A DNA stretch of 64,000 nt, taken from contig NZ_JAFIFD010000040.1 of NCBI RefSeq assembly GCF_020832205.1, positions 56,109 to 120,108 of the forward strand, read 5' to 3'. The notes below the pieces were generated by a model. The model worked only from the letters and a program-made list of their open reading frames with translations. It did not search any database and was not told the origin of the DNA. The position numbers and the translations under genes are program-made. The stretch comes from Exiguobacterium sp. (GTDB lineage: Bacteria > Bacillota > Bacilli > Exiguobacteriales > Exiguobacteriaceae). Shown here piece by piece: positions 8,219-15,295 of this stretch; the first letter of the stretch is position 1; the number at the start of each line of letters is the position of its first letter.

Positions 8219-9133
8219 TTAACGACGGCGATTTTCACCTTTCAATTCGATGTGCGTCGTCGTCGTGGAGATTCGTTGCATGAGCCGTTGGGCTTTCATC
8301 TTGTTTTGCGGTGAACCATCGATTGAGAAATGCGTCTCGAGCTCTTCGCCGCTAAAGTTCGAGCTGTACAACGTCGGTAGACGGTGCATCATACGATACT
8401 GCAAAATGATCCCGAACAATTCGTCACGAACCCATGGACTGATCGCTTCTGCACCGATGTCATCGATCAACAAGACCGGAACGTGCTGGAACGACGTCAA
8501 GAACGAGTCGAACGAATCGGTCCGGATTTTCCGTTTCGCTTCAGAAACGAAGCCCGGTGCGTGGACAAGAATCGTCTCGACGTCCGCTACTTTCAATTCG
8601 TTTGCGATGGCGGCGAGGAGATACGTCTTTCCGACGCCAAAGCTGCCGTGCAAGTAGAGCCCGTTCACTTTTTGACCGGTCTTCATGCCTGAAACGAATC
8701 GCATCGCCTCACGAAGCGCAATCTTCCTGGCATCGTCCGACCAATCGAACGAATCAAAGCTCGCTTCGCGCACTTCTTCAGGCAAGAACAGGCTCTTGAA
8801 CTTACGATCCATCTCTTTTTGACGCCGCGCTTGACGATGCGTCACCGTCTCTTCATAACGGATGGCGACTTGTCCGAGGTCGACGTAAAGGACGGGTTGA
8901 TGTCCGGGGATGACGGCGTGCTCTTCCACGAGTTTCTTCCCGTCCATTTGCTCGGCGTATTCGCTCAACTTCGTAAAACCGATCTCGATCGCTGTCTCGT
9001 CCAGTTCCGGATGAGCGCGTAAAAAAGCGATGATGCCCGGGTGCTCGAGCGTTCGCCGACGGATCGATTCGTACGCTTCCCGCACTTCTTTTCGATTCAT
9101 CATCTGAGCAAGCGTTTGATTGATGCGTTCCAT
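8219..9133 (-). CDS. dnaI: Primosomal protein DnaI (helicase loader)
   Basis: AAA+ ATPase that loads the replicative helicase onto DNA with DnaB and DnaD. The AAA+ domain (about residues 115-300) has Walker A GSFGVGKTYL, Walker B VLLIDDIGAEA and sensor residues near LYSSNFSGEEL. The N-terminal helicase-interacting domain (1-100) is recognisable by layout, but the whole protein has no cysteine, so the zinc-binding cysteines I recall for B. subtilis DnaI are missing. I use the ATG at 9133 (AAAGGA eight bases upstream); an ATG at 9142 abuts that site. It follows dnaB by five bases. Confidence 0.93.
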   Translation of the reverse strand: MERINQTLAQMMNRKEVREAYESIRRRTLEHPGIIAFLRAHPELDETAIEIGFTKLSEYAEQMDGKKLVEEHAVIPGHQPVLYVDLGQVAIRYEETVTHRQARRQKEMDRKFKSLFLPEEVREASFDSFDWSDDARKIALREAMRFVSGMKTGQKVNGLYLHGSFGVGKTYLLAAIANELKVADVETILVHAPGFVSEAKRKIRTDSFDSFLTSFQHVPVLLIDDIGAEAISPWVRDELFGIILQYRMMHRLPTLYSSNFSGEELETHFSIDGSPQNKMKAQRLMQRISTTTTHIELKGENRRR

Positions 9134-9138
9134 GTCCC

Positions 9139-10491
9139 TCATCCTTTCTCTTTCAACTCATTGAGCAGCTTGACGAGCTCGGCGTCGTCTGGCACCGATG
9201 CCTCGAGCTCTTGCTTTCGTTTCTGGTCGTAGGAACGTTGCTCTTTCGCTTCCTCTTCGAGCCATTTCGGCAACTCGGTCTGTTGCGTCTTCCGTCTCGC
9301 CCCGACCGTCGTACGTTGCACGTTTTCACGTTTTTGTTGTTTTTTCTCGATCAAGGCGTCTTGTGTCGCTTCTTGATCCAGCGCATCTTTCGCATGAAGG
9401 TAACCTGCCGTCTTCCAGCTCGTGGCGATGCGCATGACGTAGTTCTCGCTGAGGCGTGTCTGTTTCTTCACTTCGATACAATAATAGAACAGCGCATTAA
9501 TGACACTTGGCGCGAGGCCGAGCGTATCGACCATCTCGATGATGAGTTGTTCATCACTCTTCGAGAGCTGCGGCGTCTTCCGAAGCGTCGACACGTATTG
9601 ATGCGGATGTGCCGTTTCCATGACGGTGACGTCATGCAAGTCGCCGACTTCCGCTTTCGTCGATTCGTCCGACTTCACTTTGCGGTGCCGCGTCTGCTTT
9701 TTCTTCAATTGGAGCACCATTTGCCGGCAGCCGTCCCGCTTCTCTTGCTCACTGAGCGGCAAATACGCCTCGTGGACGAAGTACTCTTTCAGCATCTCCG
9801 CCATCAATTCCTCATCGATTTGGGACACGTAGGCGAGTTTCGTGATCGTCTCATCGAGCTTCTTCGTAAAGAAGCCGACTGGGAAGTTCGTCAACTTTTT
9901 GACGATGTCCATGTCAAACGTATAGTTGATCTCAATTTTCGCCCGATCCGGTTTCTCGTAGTTCTTTTGTGTGAACGCCATATGGTTGACGCCTTTGACG
10001 TCGAACACTTCATTGAAGTCTTTCGTCACTTCGACGATACCCGCCGGGAGCGGGTCAATCGTGAACCGTCCTTGCAGTTGTTTAAAACGGACTTCTCCTA
10101 CTTTGTAAAAGAGAAAACTCGACAACAGCCCGTCATTTAAAAACGTGTGCGGTGCGAGCGGCACGCGCAGTTGATAGACGTATTGGGTCACACGGGCATC
10201 TTTCGTCTTGTACGTGCGCACGAGGCCGATCGCCTCGAGGCGGAACAAGCTGTCCGTCAACTCGTTGATCGAGTAATCGAGCAGTTCACAAAGCGCACTG
10301 TGCGACATATAGTTCGATTTCATTTTACCCGGTTTCAACTCACTCCATAGCGTTTGATAGAGCGCGAGCGCTCTCACGCCGATGACTGGTTGGTATAAAT
10401 GATAAAGTGATTGATACGATTCGCGATCGATGAGTCCGGTACTCATGATCAGTAATTCATCGGTCCCGAATATGGTCCGTTCTTTTTCCAT
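9139..10491 (-). CDS. dnaB: Replication initiation and membrane attachment protein DnaB
   Basis: Low-GC Gram-positive DnaB (not the helicase) works with DnaD and DnaI in primosome assembly at oriC and at restart sites. The 450-residue protein has the two DnaB/DnaD homology regions: an N-terminal winged-helix part (about 15-130, YQSLYHLYQPVIGVRALALYQ) and the DDBH2 part (about 315-395, ending YVMRIATSWKTAGYLHAKDA). A charged, Lys/Gln/Glu-rich tail follows. The ATG has GGGGAG upstream. It lies between nrdR and dnaI as in Bacillus and is almost contiguous with dnaI, so the two are likely co-translated. Confidence 0.93.
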   Translation of the reverse strand: MEKERTIFGTDELLIMSTGLIDRESYQSLYHLYQPVIGVRALALYQTLWSELKPGKMKSNYMSHSALCELLDYSINELTDSLFRLEAIGLVRTYKTKDARVTQYVYQLRVPLAPHTFLNDGLLSSFLFYKVGEVRFKQLQGRFTIDPLPAGIVEVTKDFNEVFDVKGVNHMAFTQKNYEKPDRAKIEINYTFDMDIVKKLTNFPVGFFTKKLDETITKLAYVSQIDEELMAEMLKEYFVHEAYLPLSEQEKRDGCRQMVLQLKKKQTRHRKVKSDESTKAEVGDLHDVTVMETAHPHQYVSTLRKTPQLSKSDEQLIIEMVDTLGLAPSVINALFYYCIEVKKQTRLSENYVMRIATSWKTAGYLHAKDALDQEATQDALIEKKQQKRENVQRTTVGARRKTQQTELPKWLEEEAKEQRSYDQKRKQELEASVPDDAELVKLLNELKEKG

Positions 10492-10533
10492 AACGATTCT
10501 CCCCTGAAAAAGGACGACCAGAAGGCCGCCCCT

Positions 10534-11001
10534 TTAGTTGGTCGATTTCTCTTGCTTCATTAAATCTTCTAACTCTTTAAAGAACACAGAGATATCTTTA
10601 AATTGGCGGTAGACCGAGGCGAAGCGGACGTATGCCACTTCATCGACACGGGCGAGCTCGTTCATGACGAGTTCACCGACTTGTTCACTCGGAATCTCGG
10701 ATTGGCCGAGAGCGCGTAACTGCTGCTCGACTTTTGTGACGACGCCTTCAAGTTGTTCGAGCGTGACCGGTCGTTTCTCACAGGCGCGAATGATTCCCCG
10801 GAGCACTTTCTCACGGCTGAACTCTTCTCGATTCCCATCTTTTTTCACAATGATGAGCGGGGTCTGTTCGACCGTCTCAAACGTGGTGAACCGATAGCCG
10901 CACTGTTCACATTCCCGGCGGCGGCGAATCGAGTAAAAATCTTGGACAGGACGGGAGTCGAGCACCCTCGTTCCGTTATGATCACATTTAGGACAACGCA
11001 T
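10534..11001 (-). CDS. nrdR: Transcriptional repressor NrdR
   Basis: ATP/dATP-sensing repressor of ribonucleotide reductase genes. The N-terminal zinc ribbon has C3, C6, C31 and C34 (MRCPKC...CEQCGYRF). An ATP-cone follows (about 49-139: [20 protein letters not shown]). Length 155 residues is normal. The start ATG has AAGGAGGG upstream. Its neighbours dnaB and dnaI match the Bacillus arrangement. No nrd operon is in the window, so its targets lie elsewhere. Confidence 0.97.
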   Translation of the reverse strand: MRCPKCDHNGTRVLDSRPVQDFYSIRRRRECEQCGYRFTTFETVEQTPLIIVKKDGNREEFSREKVLRGIIRACEKRPVTLEQLEGVVTKVEQQLRALGQSEIPSEQVGELVMNELARVDEVAYVRFASVYRQFKDISVFFKELEDLMKQEKSTN

Positions 11002-11013
11002 GCTCAGCCCTCC

Positions 11014-11385
11014 TTATCGTTCGACAGTTTGGTTTCCGATGGCACGGAGCGGGAATTTTTGTTCTAACGCTTCGTAATACGTCGTGACGAGCGGACCGAG
11101 GTCCGGACCAATCCGGCTTTCCCGGTTCATCGTGAAATCGACGGCCGTTCGTCCGCCATCGACTTGAATGATCGTGGCGAGCGCGTCCCAGCCCTCTCCG
11201 TTGAACGCCAACTCTCCGCGCTCAGCATCGATGCGACGGACCGTTTGACCTTGCGTTTTGATTTGGTCACTTAACCATGTCAGCACCGCGTTCGGCGACG
11301 CCGCGAAATAGCGGGTGCGCAACGCCTCGTTTTTATGCGAATCATCTGTTTGAATATGTGTTTGAAATTTATCAAATAATCCCAT
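11014..11385 (-). CDS. Hypothetical cytosolic protein, 123 aa
   Basis: I do not recognise the family. The ATG at 11385 lies a few bases after GAGGTGG; an upstream in-frame start at 11427 has no ribosome site. The protein begins MGLFDKFQTHIQTDDSHKNE and has no signal or membrane segment. Strands around GELAFNGEGWDALATIIQVDGG and TAVDFTMNRE suggest a small alpha/beta fold. It is 12 bases upstream of nrdR on the same strand, so it may share a transcript with nrdR-dnaB-dnaI. Confidence 0.7.
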   Translation of the reverse strand: MGLFDKFQTHIQTDDSHKNEALRTRYFAASPNAVLTWLSDQIKTQGQTVRRIDAERGELAFNGEGWDALATIIQVDGGRTAVDFTMNRESRIGPDLGPLVTTYYEALEQKFPLRAIGNQTVER

Positions 11386-11451
11386 TTTCCACCTCAACAA
11401 CTCATTTATATACGTTAAGCATATCAAAATTAAGGCTACAACAAAACAATT

Positions 11452-11479
11452 AAAAGGGCTGGCCGAAAATCGGCCAGCC
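11452..11479 (-). terminator. Intrinsic terminator after speD
   Basis: GGCTGGCCGA, loop TTT, TCGGCCAGCC on the minus strand (11479-11457), then CTTTTA. It separates speD from the 123-residue gene. Confidence 0.82.
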
Positions 11480-11496
11480 TCAAAAGGTCAATCGGA

Positions 11497-11883
11497 TTAT
11501 TTGCTGATCGCCACTTGCGCTTCAGGAACACGAATCGGTCCCATCCCACGTTCAAGTTTGACGTCTTCACGAACTTTCGCATCCAAGCCTTCAGCGATGT
11601 ATTGTGACGCTGTAGCCGGATCGATCCGGTCCCCACATGTGAACACATCGACTGATGCGTAGCCATGCTCTGGGAAACTGTGAATCGTTAAGTGTGATTC
11701 TGAAATGATGACGACTCCACTTACACCGTGTGGTGCAAATTTGTGGAAAGCGACTTCGCGGACTTCAGCGCCCGAGCGAAGTGCTGCATCGACGAACAAG
11801 CGCTCGATGTAGTCGATATCGTTCAATTTGTCGGGATTGCACTCCCAAAGTTCTGTAATAATGTGACGTCCCATAGTATCCAT
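11497..11883 (-). CDS. speD: S-adenosylmethionine decarboxylase proenzyme
   Basis: Makes decarboxylated AdoMet for spermidine synthesis. The 128-residue proenzyme cleaves itself between E62 and S63 ([13 protein letters not shown]), turning S63 into the pyruvoyl cofactor. H68 and C83 of [18 protein letters not shown] are the expected catalytic partners. The start [16 protein letters not shown] is nearly identical to that of Bacillus SpeD, with GGGGGA about ten bases upstream. It sits between gapB and nrdR as in B. subtilis. A long leader (11884-12037) with inverted repeats precedes it. Confidence 0.97.
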
Positions 11884-11904
11884 ATTAGTGGATCCCCCTT
11901 TACA

Positions 11905-12034
11905 TCAATGGTCTCAAAGTAGTTGATGATCACTCACTTTGTGCCTGAATCGCCCACAACCACGGGGGCAAGTTAGTCCAGAGAGGTCCTAACCCTTTAA
12001 GTTGCGTTTGTCAGACCAATTGAAGTTCACGAGA
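11905..12034 (-). other. Untranslated leader of speD with candidate hairpins
   Basis: About 150 bases separate the putative speD promoter from the start codon. On the minus strand the segment holds GTTAG...CTAAC (11993-11972), GCCC...GGGC (11969-11952) and AAAGT...ACTTT (11940-11916), three short hairpins in a row. I do not recognise a known riboswitch and see no terminator. A structured regulatory leader is an inference. Confidence 0.35.
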
Positions 12035-12037
12035 TTG

Positions 12038-12066
12038 AGTGTATCGTGTTTGGGACGACGTTACAA
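12038..12066 (-). promoter_or_regulatory. Candidate speD promoter
   Basis: TTGTAA (12066-12061), 17 bases, TACACT (12043-12038) on the minus strand. Each box matches the consensus at four of six positions. Confidence 0.5.
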
Positions 12067-12114
12067 GATATTTGTTTCAAATCTTTAAAAATATTTTTGA
12101 CTGAATATATTTTT

Positions 12115-13146
12115 TTAGGCGTGGGTTTCTTGTTGCCCGATTTGCAAGTAGCTCGCCACCATGTCTAACAGGTCGACGACGCGGCACGAATATCCCCATT
12201 CGTTGTCGTACCAAGCGAGCACTTTGACATGATTCCCACCGAGCACCATCGTCGAATCCGCGTCGATGATGGACGACCGTTCGTCACCGTTGAAATCGAT
12301 TGAGACGAGCGGTTCGTTCGACACGCCGAGAATCCCTGTCATCTCTCCGTGGGCTGCCCGTTCGAACGCCTCATTCACTTCGTCGACCGTGACATCACGG
12401 CGGAGTTCGACGACGAGGTCGACGAGCGAGACGTTCGGCGTCGGCACACGGAGCGCCATCCCGTTCAATTTGCCTTGTAGTTCAGGCAAGACGAGCCCGA
12501 TTGCTTTGGCTGCCCCGGTCGAAGTCGGTATAATAGACGTACCACAAGCCCGCGCCCGGCGTAAATCTTTATGTGGATTATCGATGTTGTTTTGGTCGTT
12601 CGTGTAGGCGTGCACCGTCGTCACGAGTCCCGTCTCAATCCCGAACGTCGAGTCGAGCACTTTGACGACCGGTCCGAGACAGTTCGTCGTGCATGACGCA
12701 TTTGAAATGACGTGGTCTTCTTCTGGCATATACTCGCGATCATTGACCCCCATCACGATCGTCCGCAACTCTCCTTTGCCCGGCGCCGTCAAAATGACTT
12801 TTCTCGCACCCGCTGTCAAATGCTTCTTCGCCCCGACGTCAGAATTAAATTTTCCGGTCGCCTCGACGACGATTTCAACGCCAAGCTCTGCCCACGGAAG
12901 TTTTTCCGGATCGCGCTCCGACACGAGTTCGATTCGTTTCCCATCGACGACGAGCGCATCCCCATGCGCCCGCACCGTCAATGTGAACGGACCGTGCACC
13001 GTATCGTGTTTGATCAAGTGCGCGAGCGTTTCTGCCGGATAACTTGCATTGATGGCCACAACGTCATGCCGGCCTTCAAGCATCAACTTCCGGAACACCA
13101 TTCTCCCGATACGTCCAAAACCATTGATTGCCACTTTCGTCCCCAT
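12115..13146 (-). CDS. gapB: NADP-type glyceraldehyde-3-phosphate dehydrogenase (gluconeogenic GapB)
   Basis: Converts 1,3-bisphosphoglycerate to glyceraldehyde 3-phosphate during gluconeogenesis. Rossmann motif NGFGRIGR (residues 8-15) and catalytic C152 in SNASCTTNC are present. After strand 2 the sequence is AINAS rather than AINDx: the NAD-specifying Asp is replaced by Ala, as in GapB. Start ATG 13146 with GGGGGA upstream gives 343 residues; a longer in-frame reading lacks a ribosome site. It sits next to speD as in Bacillus. A cre-like site overlaps its promoter, in keeping with repression when glucose is present. Confidence 0.95.
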   Translation of the reverse strand: MGTKVAINGFGRIGRMVFRKLMLEGRHDVVAINASYPAETLAHLIKHDTVHGPFTLTVRAHGDALVVDGKRIELVSERDPEKLPWAELGVEIVVEATGKFNSDVGAKKHLTAGARKVILTAPGKGELRTIVMGVNDREYMPEEDHVISNASCTTNCLGPVVKVLDSTFGIETGLVTTVHAYTNDQNNIDNPHKDLRRARACGTSIIPTSTGAAKAIGLVLPELQGKLNGMALRVPTPNVSLVDLVVELRRDVTVDEVNEAFERAAHGEMTGILGVSNEPLVSIDFNGDERSSIIDADSTMVLGGNHVKVLAWYDNEWGYSCRVVDLLDMVASYLQIGQQETHA

Positions 13147-13179
13147 TCTAGTTCCCCCTTTTTTCTGCGTTACGACACC

Positions 13180-13208
13180 ATTATAACGGATAATTGGAAG
13201 CGTTTTCA
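13180..13208 (-). promoter_or_regulatory. gapB promoter with overlapping cre (CcpA) site
   Basis: The -10 box TATAAT is at 13185-13180. The sequence TTGGAAGCGTTTTCA (plus strand 13194-13208) fits the cre consensus WTGNAANCGNWNNCW at every position and lies over the -35 region. CcpA bound here should block gapB, which is inference. Confidence 0.65.
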
Positions 13209-13300
13209 CTATGAATCGTCACATTTCTTTCACTTTTTTACAGTTTCAGTTTTGAAAAAGAGGGAAATTTGGTGTAGAGCTTGGAAAGGAGCTATGTATT

Positions 13301-13783
13301 ATGTTTGGTTGGTCAGACTTAGACAAATTCGTCATATCGTTCTTTATTATCTTGCCGATCGTGACGATCATTCATCAATTTGGACATTTCTTTTTCGCGA
13401 AATTATTCGGGGGATCGCTCGATATGGAAATCGGGACAGGCAAGAAACTATTTAAAGTCGGTCGACTTCAGTTTAACCGCGTCTATTTCTATGACGCCTG
13501 GTGCCAATTTTCCGACTTGAAGTATAGCAACCGTTTGACGAGGAGTATCGTTTACGCGGGCGGCTCCATCTTCAACTTAGCTAGCATTTTGATCGTGAAC
13601 GGATTCATTTTGACAAGAGAGCTGGAACCGACGATCTACACGTATCAATTCGCATACTTCTCGTTTTATTATGTGTTCTTCTCGCTTTATCCGATTTACT
13701 ACTCGAACGGACACCCGAGCGATGGCCGTGCCATTTACGATACGTGGCGAAAAGGGAGACCTGATGCCGACCCGCTCAATTAA
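13301..13783 (+). CDS. M50-like membrane protein with degenerate active site
   Basis: A 160-residue integral membrane protein resembling site-2-protease-type (M50) peptidases. Segment 1 (about 10-38) carries HQFGHFFFAKLFGG, where the catalytic HExxH would be; Glu is replaced by Gln. Segments at about 85-103 and 115-136 follow, and NGHPSDGRAIYD (about 136-147) occupies the position of the metal-binding Asp motif. Start ATG with GGAAAGGAG nine bases upstream. It reads alone, divergent from gapB. It may be an inactive relative or bind metal without proteolysis. Family assignment is by motif only. Confidence 0.7.
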   Translation: MFGWSDLDKFVISFFIILPIVTIIHQFGHFFFAKLFGGSLDMEIGTGKKLFKVGRLQFNRVYFYDAWCQFSDLKYSNRLTRSIVYAGGSIFNLASILIVNGFILTRELEPTIYTYQFAYFSFYYVFFSLYPIYYSNGHPSDGRAIYDTWRKGRPDADPLN

Positions 13784-13784
13784 T

Positions 13785-13815
13785 AAAAAAAGCGCATCCT
13801 GATTCAAGGATGCGC
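13785..13815 (-). terminator. Terminator of the polA-mutM-coaE unit
   Basis: GCGCATCC (13792-13799) with GGATGCGC (13808-13815); on the minus strand it is followed by seven T. It lies 18 bases after the coaE stop. Confidence 0.85.
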
Positions 13816-13832
13816 CTAAAGAAAAGAAGGCG

Positions 13833-14438
13833 TCATTCGCCTTCTTTTTTGATGGTCTGAAACTGTTCAACGAGCCGTGACACTTGAGGCGGCAGTTCAC
13901 TGAGCGCCCCGTTATTATTAATGAGGAAATCGGCGTGATGTTTTTTCTCTTCGATCGGCATTTGCGAGTGAATTCGCGCGAGCGCTTCTTCTTTCGTCAA
14001 GCCGTTCCGTTCCATGAGCCGCATCAATTGAATCTCTTCCCGGCAGTAGACGACGACCGTGTAATCGACGAGGTCCCGCATCGTCCCTTCGAACAAGAGA
14101 GGGATATCGAAAATGACGACGGTTTCCCCCGCGACCTCATACACTCGCATCTCTTCTACCATCTGTTCACGGATGGCCGGATGCATGAGTTGATTGAGTA
14201 GTTGCCGTTTATGCGCGTCATGGAAGATCTCTCGTCCGAGTGCCGGACGATTCAACTGTTCACCTTCAAAACAACGGGGAAACGCCTCTCTGACAGCAGC
14301 GTGGGCTTTCCCGCCTGGTTCAACGACGACACGAGCGATTTTGTCAGCATCGATAATCGGGATGCCTTCTTCTCGAAACAGACGGGAAACTGTCGATTTC
14401 CCTGTCGCAATCCCACCTGTCAACCCAATCTTCAACAT
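13833..14438 (-). CDS. coaE: Dephospho-CoA kinase
   Basis: Last step of coenzyme A synthesis: phosphorylates the 3'-OH of dephospho-CoA. P-loop GGIATGKST (residues 8-16), the dephospho-CoA-binding IDADKIARVVVEPGG (about 31-45) and DIPLLFEG (about 107) are visible; 201 residues. I choose ATG 14438, seven bases after GAGGTGG; an in-frame GTG at 14447 lies in that site. It is last in polA-mutM-coaE, 12 bases after mutM. Confidence 0.95.
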   Translation of the reverse strand: MLKIGLTGGIATGKSTVSRLFREEGIPIIDADKIARVVVEPGGKAHAAVREAFPRCFEGEQLNRPALGREIFHDAHKRQLLNQLMHPAIREQMVEEMRVYEVAGETVVIFDIPLLFEGTMRDLVDYTVVVYCREEIQLMRLMERNGLTKEEALARIHSQMPIEEKKHHADFLINNNGALSELPPQVSRLVEQFQTIKKEGE

Positions 14439-14450
14439 CTTGTCCACCTC

Positions 14451-15275
14451 TTATGTTTGGCAGTGTGGACAGTAATGCGTGCCCCGTCCACCTAGTTTCA
14501 TCTTTTCAATCGGACGGCCGCAGTTTCGGCACGGCTCTCCGGTCTGACCGTACACGTACAGCGTCTCTTGGAACGTACCGGCCGCCCCGTCCGGATTCGT
14601 ATAGCTCCGGATCGTGCTGCCCCCACGCTCGATCGCCTCGGTCAACACGGCGACCGCTTCTTGACGCACCGCTTCGACTTCTTCGAGTGACAACGTGGCC
14701 GCCGGGCGCGTCGGGTGGATCCCGGCGCGAAACAGTGTCTCATCGACATAAATATTGCCTAGCCCGACAAAGATCGACTGGTCGAGAAGCGCCGTCTTGA
14801 TTGCTCGGACGTTCATCCGCTTCATGCGCTCATGCAACGCCTCGGCCGTCACGTTAGGGTCGAACGGTTCTAAGGCGAGCAAAGACAACGGCGGCGTCAC
14901 ATACAACGCTTCATTCGTTTTGAGTTCCATCGTGCCGAACTTCCGAACGTCGTTATAGTGGAGCGTCGACCCGTCCGAAAACGTGAACACGACGTGTGTA
15001 TGTTTGACCGGACTGACTGTTTCGCCATGCGGATAGAATTTTCCTTCCATTCGCAAATGAGAGACGAGATAACCGTTCGTCAGTTTAAACAAAATGAACT
15101 TGCCGCGCCGCTCGACGTCTTGAATCGTCTCGCCGAGCAACTGTTGTGTCCAAATGTCAGGTTCATGACCTCGAATGATTTTAGCGTCGAGCACATCGAC
15201 GGCTGTGATCGTTTTTCCGGAAACGAACGGTCGCAAACGCCGACAGACCGTTTCCACTTCAGGTAATTCAGGCAT
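14451..15275 (-). CDS. mutM: Formamidopyrimidine-DNA glycosylase (Fpg/MutM)
   Basis: Removes 8-oxoguanine and formamidopyrimidines and cuts the abasic site. Begins MPELPEVETVCRRL: P2 is the nucleophile and E3 the catalytic acid. The helix-two-turn-helix region is near GLGNIYVDETLFRAGIHP (about 171-188), and a C-terminal zinc finger has CRNC (about 248) and CPHC (about 270). 274 residues. It lies between polA and coaE, as in Bacillus. Confidence 0.97.
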   Translation of the reverse strand: MPELPEVETVCRRLRPFVSGKTITAVDVLDAKIIRGHEPDIWTQQLLGETIQDVERRGKFILFKLTNGYLVSHLRMEGKFYPHGETVSPVKHTHVVFTFSDGSTLHYNDVRKFGTMELKTNEALYVTPPLSLLALEPFDPNVTAEALHERMKRMNVRAIKTALLDQSIFVGLGNIYVDETLFRAGIHPTRPAATLSLEEVEAVRQEAVAVLTEAIERGGSTIRSYTNPDGAAGTFQETLYVYGQTGEPCRNCGRPIEKMKLGGRGTHYCPHCQT

Positions 15276-15295
15276 AATGATTTCCTTCCTCTAAC

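Noticed and set aside
9211..10140. Long open frame on the plus strand opposite dnaB
   Set aside because: No ribosome site, composition mirrors the antisense of dnaB, and the product (Arg/Leu/Phe-rich) resembles no protein.
12712..13455. 247-codon open frame antisense to gapB reaching the M50-like gene
   Set aside because: Overlaps two well supported genes; no ribosome site.
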